Assembly (NCBI GenBank): GCA_017420825.1
Contig: JAFQNU010000031.1
Coordinates: 1-5,681, forward strand
DNA from: Clostridia bacterium
Lineage (GTDB): Bacteria; Bacillota; Clostridia; UBA1381
Length of the DNA stretch: 5,681 nt
Reading direction: 5' to 3'
Shown here: positions 1 to 5,137 of the stretch, piece after piece
Layout of the letters: each line of letters opens with the position of its first letter
How positions within the stretch are numbered: the stretch's first letter is position 1
The notes under the pieces: generated by a model
Told to the model about the DNA's origin: nothing
Database searches by the model: none
The model's input: only the letters and a program-made list of their open reading frames with translations
Made by a program: the position numbers and the translations under genes

Positions 1-1
1 T

Positions 2-868
2 ACAATTAATTACCGAGACAACATGTACTATTGCTCAGATGATGATTGCTATTATTGTGGTTCATGTTACGAAGAACACAGTAACAGCTATATAGAAGAT
101 TATTCATATAAGCCTGACCCTGTATTCTTAGGTTACAGTGATGAACAGCTATACTTAGGTGTTGAGCTTGAGGTTGATAACGGAACAAACACGTATAACG
201 TAACTAAAGAGTTGTATGATAGTTTTGAAGATGTTTACTTAAAGCATGACGGTTCATTAGGCAATGAGGGGTTTGAAATAGTATCACATCCTGCAACACT
301 TGAATATCATATGTCTCAATTAGGCTGGAACGAAATCTTGAACATATGTTTAGCCAATGATTATCGTTCCCATGATACTACAACTTGCGGATTACATATT
401 CATTTAAGCAGGGCATTTCTTGGCAATGACGAAACAGAACAAGACTTAAATATTGCAAAGCTGATTATTCTGTTTGAAATGTTCTGGGATGAGTATATAG
501 TTCCATTCTCTCGCAGAAATATTGCAAATATGGAACGATGGGCAAGCAAACCAACTCTTGATTACAAAATCACTGATACGGAAAATGAAATTTTCGATAA
601 GGTTAAAAGCTACAAGCATGGAGGAAGATACAGAGCTATTAACTTAGAAAATGAACATACAATAGAGTTCAGACTGTTTAGAGGAACACTAAAATTTAAT
701 ACATTTATTGCCTCACTTCAATTTGTTGTTGAAATAACAAGGTTTGCAAAATCTGTAAAGCTTAATGAGATATTCACTTCAAAATGGAGTGATATTTTTT
801 TATACTCTGAATTTACTGAGCTAAAGGAATACCTAAACGAAAGAAATTTATTGAAGGAGGACAACTGA
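2..868 (+). CDS. Amidoligase_2-family (glutamine-synthetase-fold) amidoligase, 5' end outside window
   Basis: Predicted ATP-dependent COOH-NH2 ligase of the phage/mobile-element amidoligase family, which joins a carboxylate to an amine or ammonia. The substrate is unknown. The frame is open to the left edge. The first ATG (base 23) has no convincing ribosome site and lies inside a Cys-rich stretch, so the true start is probably upstream. Numbered from that ATG: Cys 4, 9, 12 and 15 look like the end of a zinc-ribbon-like segment; GVELEVD (46-52) gives the paired acidic, probably metal-binding residues; HDGSL (75-79) leads into GFEIVSHP (83-90); CGLHIHLSR (122-130) is the conserved His motif; and RYRAINL (202-208) with TIEFRLFRGTL (213-223) is the C-terminal signature. 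The core looks complete and uninterrupted. One base separates the stop from the next gene, a class II amidotransferase, which suggests glutamine-derived ammonia feeds this enzyme. Family assignment is from motif recognition; partner and substrate are inferred. Confidence 0.85.
   Translation, partial: TINYRDNMYYCSDDDCYYCGSCYEEHSNSYIEDYSYKPDPVFLGYSDEQLYLGVELEVDNGTNTYNVTKELYDSFEDVYLKHDGSLGNEGFEIVSHPATLEYHMSQLGWNEILNICLANDYRSHDTTTCGLHIHLSRAFLGNDETEQDLNIAKLIILFEMFWDEYIVPFSRRNIANMERWASKPTLDYKITDTENEIFDKVKSYKHGGRYRAINLENEHTIEFRLFRGTLKFNTFIASLQFVVEITRFAKSVKLNEIFTSKWSDIFLYSEFTELKEYLNERNLLKEDN
854..860 (+). promoter_or_regulatory. Shine-Dalgarno site of the amidotransferase, inside the amidoligase gene
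   Basis: AAGGAGG lies nine bases before the ATG at 870 and within the last codons of the amidoligase gene. It matches the 16S anti-Shine-Dalgarno core. With a stop-to-start gap of a single base (869), it suggests translational coupling and near-equal production of the two proteins. It also fixes ATG 870 as the start, which leaves Cys as residue 2. Confidence 0.8.
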
Positions 869-869
869 T

Positions 870-1712
870 ATGTGTATTATTGCAATTAAAAAGAAGAATG
901 TTCTGCTCCCAGATGAGAATATATTTGAAACTATGTTTAAGAACAACTCTGACGGTGCAGGGTTCATGTACAACTTAAATGGTAGGGTAATTATACAAAA
1001 AGGGTATATGACTTACGATGACTTCAAAAATGCTTTAAACAGATTAAAAGGTTCAATAGATGTATATCACACAGCTATTGTATTTCACTTTCGAATTGCT
1101 ACTCATGGTTCAGTATGTAAAGGATTATGCCACCCCTTCCCTTTGAGTGATAAAATATCTATATTAGAACACGAGTATTCTTCGTGTAAGCTCGGTATAG
1201 TACATAATGGTATAATATCATCAGTTAAGCCGAGAAAGGGTGTTTCAGACACAATGGAGTACATAGTCTCTAAGCTTTACACAAGAGCAAAACAACACCC
1301 TGACTTTTATAAAAGCAAAAAGATACGTAAAACCATCTTAAATGAAATTGACAGTAAAATGGCTTTCTTAGATGGTAATGGTGATGTTTATACAGTTGGT
1401 AACTTCATAGAGGACAATGGTATATTGTATTCAAATGAAAGCTACAAGGAGATAACATACAATTTTAAGTATTTTGATTACTGCACATCGTTTATAGAGG
1501 TATCTCCTCTTGATGAGGGATATATCATTTCAAACTCCGACATTATTGAATGTGAGTACGGACAATATTTCATTGATAAAAACGGTCGGATATATGAATA
1601 CGATTTCTGCTATGATTTTGCATACGAGATTAAAGGTACAGCCTACACTCATTATGGCTTACCTGTTTTCTTTAATGAAGACAATTCAATCTGTATTAAT
1701 GCATGGCTGTAA
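870..1712 (+). CDS. Class II glutamine amidotransferase (Ntn-hydrolase glutaminase)
   Basis: A stand-alone glutaminase of the GATase II / PurF-GlmS N-terminal fold, expected to hydrolyse glutamine and release ammonia in the cytoplasm. Cys2 directly follows Met1, so removing the initiator Met would expose the N-terminal nucleophile. Other visible landmarks are NNSDGAGFMY (25-34), FRIATHGSV with the glutamine-binding Arg75 (74-82), CHPFPLS (87-93), GIVHNGII with the oxyanion-hole Asn113-Gly114 (109-116), and SDTMEYI with Asp127 (126-132), equivalent to the SDT motif of GlmS-type enzymes. The C-terminal ~120 residues are acidic and aromatic-rich and I do not recognise them; no synthetase domain is fused. 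Overlapping translation signals with the upstream amidoligase make that protein the likely ammonia or glutamyl acceptor partner. The family call is firm; the pathway is inferred. Confidence 0.9.
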   Translation: MCIIAIKKKNVLLPDENIFETMFKNNSDGAGFMYNLNGRVIIQKGYMTYDDFKNALNRLKGSIDVYHTAIVFHFRIATHGSVCKGLCHPFPLSDKISILEHEYSSCKLGIVHNGIISSVKPRKGVSDTMEYIVSKLYTRAKQHPDFYKSKKIRKTILNEIDSKMAFLDGNGDVYTVGNFIEDNGILYSNESYKEITYNFKYFDYCTSFIEVSPLDEGYIISNSDIIECEYGQYFIDKNGRIYEYDFCYDFAYEIKGTAYTHYGLPVFFNEDNSICINAWL

Positions 1713-1726
1713 GGGAGGTGGAGTTA

Positions 1727-1780
1727 ATGGCTATTTTGTTGTTGATAATAATATGGGTACTTGCAGAACTTGAGATGTAA
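1727..1780 (+). CDS. Putative 17-residue hydrophobic membrane micropeptide
   Basis: A short frame reading MAILLLIIIWVLAELEM, then TAA. Residues 2-12 are an unbroken hydrophobic run (Ala-Ile-Leu-Trp-Val), followed by the acidic tail AELEM, so a membrane-inserted peptide is plausible. It is worth calling because GGAGGTG (1714-1720), one of the best ribosome sites in the window, sits six bases before the ATG and starts just after the amidotransferase stop at 1712. No other start codon uses that site. It would be the third cistron of the amidoligase operon. Possible roles are a small membrane anchor, a toxin-like peptide, a peptide substrate of the amidoligase, or a leader peptide. The frame and its ribosome site are seen directly; that it is translated and its role are inference. 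Confidence 0.45.
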   Translation: MAILLLIIIWVLAELEM

Positions 1781-1832
1781 TCCAGAAAAGTCTGCCTTTA
1801 TGGCAAAGTAAAAACAAACGAAAAAGTGTCCT

Positions 1833-1883
1833 TAAAGGTTTTAGTTCATTTTCAGGACTGATCTGTAAATGAATTAACCTTTA
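1833..1883 (+). repeat. Imperfect inverted repeat upstream of the serine recombinase gene
   Basis: The left arm TAAAGGTT (1833-1840) pairs with AACCTTTA (1876-1883), and TTCATTT (1845-1851) pairs with AAATGAA (1867-1873). A small internal bulge (4 versus 2 bases) separates the two stems, and the loop is 15 bases. No T-tract follows, so an intrinsic terminator is unlikely. Its place 27 bases before the recombinase start suits a crossover/res-type binding site for that recombinase or a regulatory hairpin in the leader. The pairing is visible; the function is inferred. Confidence 0.45.
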
Positions 1884-1910
1884 GAGATTCAATATGAAAG
1901 GATAGATTTT

Positions 1911-2516
1911 ATGAATAGCAAAACATTCTATTATGCTCGTGTTTCAACAAGAGACCAACACTTAGACCGACAGCTTGAAGAATTTAAAAAGCTTGGTGCT
2001 GATGAGCGTGAAATAATCTGCGATAAAGAGAGTGGTAAAGATTTAAACCGTACAGGGTACTTAGCTTTAAAAAATACTATATTGCGTGAGGGTGATACAT
2101 TAATTGTAAAATCCCTTGACCGACTCAGCAGAAATAAGGCTGATATTAAAAATGAATTGCAATATTTTAAGGATAATAACATCAGAATTAAAGTTCTTGA
2201 TTTACCGACAACCATGATGGATTTGCCAAAAGGTCAGGAATGGGTATTTGATATGGTAAACAATATACTGATTGAAGTACTCGGAACTATTGCAGAGCAA
2301 GAAAGAATTACTATACGAAGACGACAACAAGAGGGTATTGCAGCAGCTAAGGCTAAAGGAAAACATCTTGGCAGACCAAAATTTAAAAAGCCTGATAATT
2401 GGGATAGTGTTGTATGGCAATTAAAGAATGGTGATATTACAGCTAAAATGGCTATGGATATTTTAGGAGTTAAGAGATCAACTTTCTACGCTCAAATAAA
2501 AATGCTTGACAAATGA
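1911..2516 (+). CDS. Small serine recombinase (Tn3 resolvase / DNA invertase family)
   Basis: A site-specific DNA recombinase that cuts and rejoins at a short crossover site through a covalent phosphoserine link. At 201 residues it has the usual resolvase/invertase length and looks intact. The N-terminal catalytic domain begins YYARVSTRDQ, with Arg10 and nucleophile Ser12; DRQ follows at 19-21; KESGKDLNRTG (39-49) and VKSLDRLSRN with Arg71 and Arg74 (66-75) complete the active-site signature. The long E-helix includes EQERITIRRRQQEG (129-142). The GRP linker (154-156) leads into a C-terminal helix-turn-helix (about 170-198). AAAGGA at 1897-1902, eight bases before the ATG, supports the start. 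The -35 box of the following toxin-antitoxin promoter lies in the final codons. Whether it resolves a cointegrate, inverts a segment or moves an element cannot be told without its site; the dyad at 1833-1883 is the nearest candidate. Confidence 0.95.
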   Translation: MNSKTFYYARVSTRDQHLDRQLEEFKKLGADEREIICDKESGKDLNRTGYLALKNTILREGDTLIVKSLDRLSRNKADIKNELQYFKDNNIRIKVLDLPTTMMDLPKGQEWVFDMVNNILIEVLGTIAEQERITIRRRQQEGIAAAKAKGKHLGRPKFKKPDNWDSVVWQLKNGDITAKMAMDILGVKRSTFYAQIKMLDK

Positions 2517-2534
2517 TACTGAATATGATACTAT
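2506..2534 (+). promoter_or_regulatory. hicAB promoter with repeated ATGATACT operator-like motif
   Basis: A perfect -35 TTGACA (2506-2511) is followed by a 17-base spacer and the -10 box TACTAT (2529-2534). This would start transcription near 2541, just ahead of the hicA ribosome site. The -35 lies within the last codons and the spacer crosses the TGA stop of the recombinase gene. ATGATACT occurs twice, at 2513-2520 and 2525-2532, in the spacer and running into the -10. That is a natural place for HicB, which carries a ribbon-helix-helix domain, to repress its own operon. The motifs are seen; autoregulation is the known habit of HicAB systems. Confidence 0.65.
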
Positions 2535-2553
2535 TAAACAAAGAGGTGTAATC

Positions 2554-2778
2554 ATGGCAAGCATAGAAAAAATAATTGAAAAAATGAAGAATCAGCCTAA
2601 TGGGATTCGGGTCGCAGAGCTTGATAAGGTTCTTACTCATTTCGGTTACAGGCTTGACCGACAACGTGGTTCTCACAGGCAATATATCAACGAACTCGGA
2701 AATGTTATAACCATTAAGGACGAAAATCCACTAAAGGCTGTATACGTTAAAGATGTTTTGAATAGAATAAATAAGTAA
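2554..2778 (+). CDS. hicA: HicA-family mRNA interferase toxin
   Basis: The toxin of a type II HicAB pair. HicA proteins have a double-stranded-RNA-binding-like fold and cleave mRNA, and bound HicB blocks them. The start is ATG 2554 (74 residues), because AGAGGTG at 2542-2548 lies five bases upstream. An in-frame ATG at 2506 would overlap the recombinase gene and the -35 box. The family signature is clear: a short amphipathic N-terminal helix, then GYRLDRQRGSHRQY (31-44) with the catalytic His41 in the GSH motif, a beta segment NVITIKDENP, and a terminal helix ending DVLNRINK. The length is normal and the active-site His is present, so the toxin is probably functional. hicB follows 13 bases later, the usual toxin-first order. 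Confidence 0.88.
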   Translation: MASIEKIIEKMKNQPNGIRVAELDKVLTHFGYRLDRQRGSHRQYINELGNVITIKDENPLKAVYVKDVLNRINK

Positions 2779-2791
2779 AGGAGCTGTTTTT

Positions 2792-3136
2792 ATGTCTATA
2801 CAGGAATATATGGAATTACCTTATAATATTATAGTGAAAAAGATGAATGATGAGAGCGGTGTGTATTTTTCTGCAACCGTGCTTGAATTTGATGGTTGCA
2901 TGGGGAGCGGAGACACCTACGAAGATGCCTATGCTGATGTTCTTGAAGCTATGGAAGGCTGGATTGAAACAAAACTTGAAAACGGCTTTTCAGTACCATT
3001 GCCTATGGATGCTGAAAAATACAGTGGTAAATTCGTCATCAGAATCCCTAAAACACTGCATCAGGAGCTTAGCATTAAAGCTGCACAAGAGGGTGTTTCT
3101 CTTAATCAGTATGCTCTTTATAAATTAGCTCACTAA
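2792..3136 (+). CDS. hicB: HicB-family antitoxin with C-terminal ribbon-helix-helix domain
   Basis: The antitoxin partner of HicA. It combines the partly degenerate RNase-H-like HicB fold with a DNA-binding tail. YFSATVLEFDGCMGSGDTYE (25-44) is the typical HicB beta-hairpin plus (D/E)TYEDA helix start, continuing through DVLEAMEGWIE and the PLP turn near residue 70. GKFVIRIPKTLHQELSIKAA followed by GVSLNQYALYKL (about 79-112) is a standard Arc/CopG-like ribbon-helix-helix. That makes this the HicB subtype expected to bind the promoter as well as neutralise the toxin. AAAGGAG (2777-2783), overlapping the hicA stop, lies eight bases before the ATG. At 114 residues it is full length, and it is followed directly by a hairpin terminator. 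Confidence 0.88.
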   Translation: MSIQEYMELPYNIIVKKMNDESGVYFSATVLEFDGCMGSGDTYEDAYADVLEAMEGWIETKLENGFSVPLPMDAEKYSGKFVIRIPKTLHQELSIKAAQEGVSLNQYALYKLAH

Positions 3137-3143
3137 ATAGGAT

Positions 3144-3166
3144 AGGGGGCATTTGCCCCCTTTAAA
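3144..3166 (+). terminator. Intrinsic terminator after hicB
   Basis: The perfect stem GGGGGC (3145-3150) / GCCCCC (3155-3160) has a four-base ATTT loop; A3144-T3161 can add a pair. TTTAAATT follows, a modest T-run. It is the most GC-rich hairpin in the window, starts eight bases after the hicB stop, and is oriented to end the + strand transcript before the convergent - strand gene. In the other direction no T-run follows, so it probably does not terminate the - strand transcript well. Confidence 0.75.
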
Positions 3167-3278
3167 TTAAGCTCATAATCATCGGACATAGAAACACACC
3201 TAATCTCTCATACATTTATCAAAGATTCTCTGACCATTTCTTAATATTTTTATATAATATCACTTTTTTACCATTGTA

Positions 3279-4586
3279 CTAATTCAAAAATTCTTTAATC
3301 ATTTGTAAATCCTCATCACTACTTGTAAAAAACGTATCATCAAACTGTTTGTTTCCTTCATATTCTTCTAAAAGATTGTTTATAATTTCTCCCCTTTTAT
3401 GCTTTCTGTATTCCTTTAAATCTATAATATCCAACGAATCACCTATATTAATCGAATTCTCTATTATCTCTATTTTATTATAATATGCCTGTTCCTGCTG
3501 TGACATATCTTTGTAGTATTTGTAGTCGTGTATATAAGAATCATCGTCGGTCCATTCAAGACTCTTAACTTGAACTTCACAGTGAAAGTCCTCGTTCTTC
3601 TTTATATTCTTATCAAGGTTTTTTTGTAGATTGGTAATACTTTTTTTATTTATATTTTTTCTGTACTCTAAATACTGTTCATCAGTACATATTTCCCCTC
3701 CCTCATCAAGCTTTTTCTCAAAAGAAGACGTAAAACAAACAAAATGAAATGGTATGACTTTTTCAAGTCCCAACTCCTCCTTTATATTATTTTCCAACTC
3801 CTCATAGTACTTTTCACGAAGGTCTTTATAGAATAATATATCTCTGCGTGTAATAGATTCTTTAGGTTCTTTAGCAACCTCATTGTATAGTGCTAAAATG
3901 TCACTTAATGTCTTTTCTTGTATCTCCTCATATTTATCAACCTCTTCAATACTGAGTTCTCGTTGTTCCCCTGTCTCCACATCTTCTCCCTGATACGATA
4001 TATGGTAATCTATCATATCATTTGCTTTTAAAGTCTCCAACGTTCTTGTTAAAATTTCATAAGCATTATTCTTTATTTGCGTTATGTATATGTTATAATT
4101 AAAATACGACATATCATACTTATAGTATTTCTTCTCTGGATTGTTTGATTTGAATATTTCCCGCTTTATCATGTAATCTTTATAAAATGTTGTACCTTTT
4201 ATTGATTCATTGAAAAAGCCGCACGCAATCGCAATTGAAATCATAGGGAGAAACAATGTCTTATTTTCGCTATCATATATAAGTTTTTTCAAAACCTCAA
4301 TAAGTTCTTTTCTGTATTTACTCCTGGCATGCATATTATTTTCTTTTTTCCTGTTTTGAAACATTTGTTCGTTTCTTCTTATGGTAGCATCATCATAAAC
4401 CTCACCTATGACATACCCATGTCCTTTTCTACTATAGCTAAAGTACAGTTCCCATCTTTCCAATTGTTTAGTCTTAGCTTTACCGCTTTTTTCATCTTCT
4501 CTAAGAACCTTACAAAGCTCTTTATAATTCTCAAAATAATTTCCGTTCTGTTCAATGTATTTCCTGATTTTTTTATCAATACGCAT
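3279..4586 (-). CDS. Protein of unknown function with a mobile-element-type N-terminal domain
   Basis: I do not recognise the full-length family. The first ~66 residues, with NYFENYKELCKVL (16-28), GKAKTKQLERWELYFSY (35-51) and GHGYVIGEVYDD (55-66), resemble a short domain that I recall near the start of many uncharacterised proteins from Firmicutes plasmids, phages and integrated elements, probably a small winged-helix or DNA-binding module. The rest of the 435 residues is highly charged and mostly helical, with Lys/Glu-rich segments at about 205-290 and 300-345. One hydrophobic patch, LFLPMISIAIACGFF (about 111-125), looks like a buried helix rather than a clear membrane span. No signal peptide is seen. 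The start is supported by AAGAGGTG (4599-4592), five bases upstream, preceded by a 19-base palindrome. It converges on hicB and has no downstream partner on its strand. A replication, regulatory or partition-like role is possible but unproven. Confidence 0.8.
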   Translation of the reverse strand: MRIDKKIRKYIEQNGNYFENYKELCKVLREDEKSGKAKTKQLERWELYFSYSRKGHGYVIGEVYDDATIRRNEQMFQNRKKENNMHARSKYRKELIEVLKKLIYDSENKTLFLPMISIAIACGFFNESIKGTTFYKDYMIKREIFKSNNPEKKYYKYDMSYFNYNIYITQIKNNAYEILTRTLETLKANDMIDYHISYQGEDVETGEQRELSIEEVDKYEEIQEKTLSDILALYNEVAKEPKESITRRDILFYKDLREKYYEELENNIKEELGLEKVIPFHFVCFTSSFEKKLDEGGEICTDEQYLEYRKNINKKSITNLQKNLDKNIKKNEDFHCEVQVKSLEWTDDDSYIHDYKYYKDMSQQEQAYYNKIEIIENSINIGDSLDIIDLKEYRKHKRGEIINNLLEEYEGNKQFDDTFFTSSDEDLQMIKEFLN

Positions 4587-4600
4587 ATAAACACCTCTTG

Positions 4601-4619
4601 TCTAATTTTTAAAATTAGA
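4601..4619. promoter_or_regulatory. Perfect 19-base palindrome, candidate operator
   Basis: TCTAATTTTTAAAATTAGA has two perfect nine-base arms around a single central T. It sits directly against the ribosome site of the 435-residue - strand gene, between that site and a TATAAT box at 4639-4634. This is a typical place for a dimeric repressor to act, perhaps the gene's own product. It is very AT-rich, so chance is less negligible than for a GC-rich dyad. No T-run follows on the - strand, which argues against a terminator. Confidence 0.5.
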
Positions 4620-4633
4620 AACAGCCTTTTAGT

Positions 4634-4639
4634 ATTATA
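4634..4639 (-). promoter_or_regulatory. Possible -10 box for the 435-residue gene
   Basis: On the - strand this reads TATAAT, a perfect -10, about 48 bases before the start codon. No good -35 lies 16-18 bases upstream (CAAATA at best), so it would need an activator or be a chance match in AT-rich DNA. If used, the 19-base palindrome at 4601-4619 would overlap the early transcribed region. Confidence 0.3.
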
Positions 4640-4660
4640 ATATAAGCCTTTTCTCTTATT

Positions 4661-4724
4661 TGATTTTTGTCATCCAGATCTTATATATGAGTGGTATTAT
4701 ATATAACATCTGAGCGACAAATTT
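4661..4724. repeat. Dyad-symmetric repeat, copy A
   Basis: First of two 64-base copies in the same orientation. The left arm contains TTTTTGTCATCCAGATCT; the right arm contains ATAACATCTGAGCGACAAAT, roughly the reverse complement of the left. Each copy is thus an inverted pair of a TGTC(A/G)nnCAGAT-type motif around a ~12-16 base AT-rich centre. Compared with copy B the right arm is identical from ATATAACATC onward, the left arm differs at only about three positions, and most differences fall in the centre. Conserved arms with a drifting centre point to protein binding or a selected hairpin. Confidence 0.75.
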
Positions 4725-5000
4725 CAAATCAAAGTTTCTGCTGATAATCCCATATGAAAATAGCTCTGCTCACTTTAAAAACAGTTTTCACAAATGGTAT
4801 CGTTTATTGCATCTATTATACCATATTTTTGTAAAAATGTATATATGTAAAATGTATATCCAACATTTATTAACAAAATGTTTACATTTTTTATATGTAT
4901 CCATCACCTGAATTTTTTATCTTTGGACACAAAGGGTCATATATATTTTTGAATTGCCAATCCCGACTTTTGGCATATGTTTTAAGGCGAATATTCAATT
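4725..5000. other. AT-rich non-coding spacer between the two dyads, with short direct repeats
   Basis: No credible gene is seen on either strand. It holds a near-tandem direct repeat, TGTAAAAATGTATAT (4830-4844) and TGTAAAATGTATAT (4846-4859), with an inverted relative TTTACATTTT at 4881-4890. A dyad AACATTT/AAATGTT lies at 4862-4882, and a weak TGCCAA/TTGGCA pair at 4955-4960 and 4970-4975. Clusters of short AT-rich iterated motifs between larger dyads resemble replication origins, transposon ends or operator arrays. Nothing here decides between them. Confidence 0.5.
4815..4843 (-). promoter_or_regulatory. Candidate leftward promoter with extended -10
   Basis: On the - strand the -35 TATACA (4843-4838, 4 of 6 to consensus) is followed by a 17-base spacer and a perfect TATAAT (4820-4815). 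The spacer ends in TGG, giving a TG-n extended -10. The transcript would start near 4808 and run through dyad copy A before reaching the start at 4586, giving a leader of about 220 bases. The -35 overlaps the direct repeats at 4830-4859, which could be repressor sites. Confidence 0.45.
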
Positions 5001-5064
5001 TAATTTTTGTCGTCCAGATCTCATATATATAACACATTACATATAACATCTGAGCGACAAATTT
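5001..5064. repeat. Dyad-symmetric repeat, copy B
   Basis: Second copy, starting exactly 340 bases after copy A and of identical length. The left arm contains TTTTTGTCGTCCAGATCT; the right arm contains ATAACATCTGAGCGACAAAT. The arms pair imperfectly (GTCG with CGAC, CAGAT with ATCTG, ATAT with ATAT, a few mismatches between). It lies 73 bases beyond the stop of the - strand gene entering from the right edge. The match to copy A is about 53 of 64 bases, with the differences concentrated in the centre. Confidence 0.75.
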
Positions 5065-5137
5065 ATTGTTGAGTTTTCGCCAATGTTTCTCAGAGGAAAA
5101 TGAGATTTGCTATTAAATTTTTTTCAGTTAATTGTTG

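Noticed and set aside
1510..1773. Forward frame overlapping the amidotransferase end and the micro-ORF
   Set aside because: It is out of frame with a well-supported enzyme, has no family signature and no ribosome site, so it is a shadow frame.
1931..2420. Reverse-strand frames opposite the serine recombinase
   Set aside because: They are antisense to a gene with all catalytic motifs, with no ribosome sites and no recognisable protein.
2506..2553. Upstream in-frame ATG as hicA start
   Set aside because: It would overlap the recombinase gene, has no suitable ribosome site, and adds 16 residues not typical of HicA. ATG 2554 has AGAGGTG five bases upstream.
2847..3128. 93-codon forward frame inside hicB
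   Set aside because: It lies entirely within a confidently identified HicB in another frame, with composition typical of a shadow.
4661..4724. Single copy A as a complete mini-transposon with target duplication
   Set aside because: The five bases flanking TGTC (ATTTT) and GACA (AATTT) do not form an exact direct duplication.
4955..4975. TGCCAA/TTGGCA hairpin as a terminator
   Set aside because: The stem is only six base pairs, no T-run follows on either strand, and no gene ends nearby.
4661..5064. CRISPR array
   Set aside because: There are only two copies, each internally dyad-symmetric and 64 bases long, separated by 276 bases with no regular spacer pattern and no cas genes.
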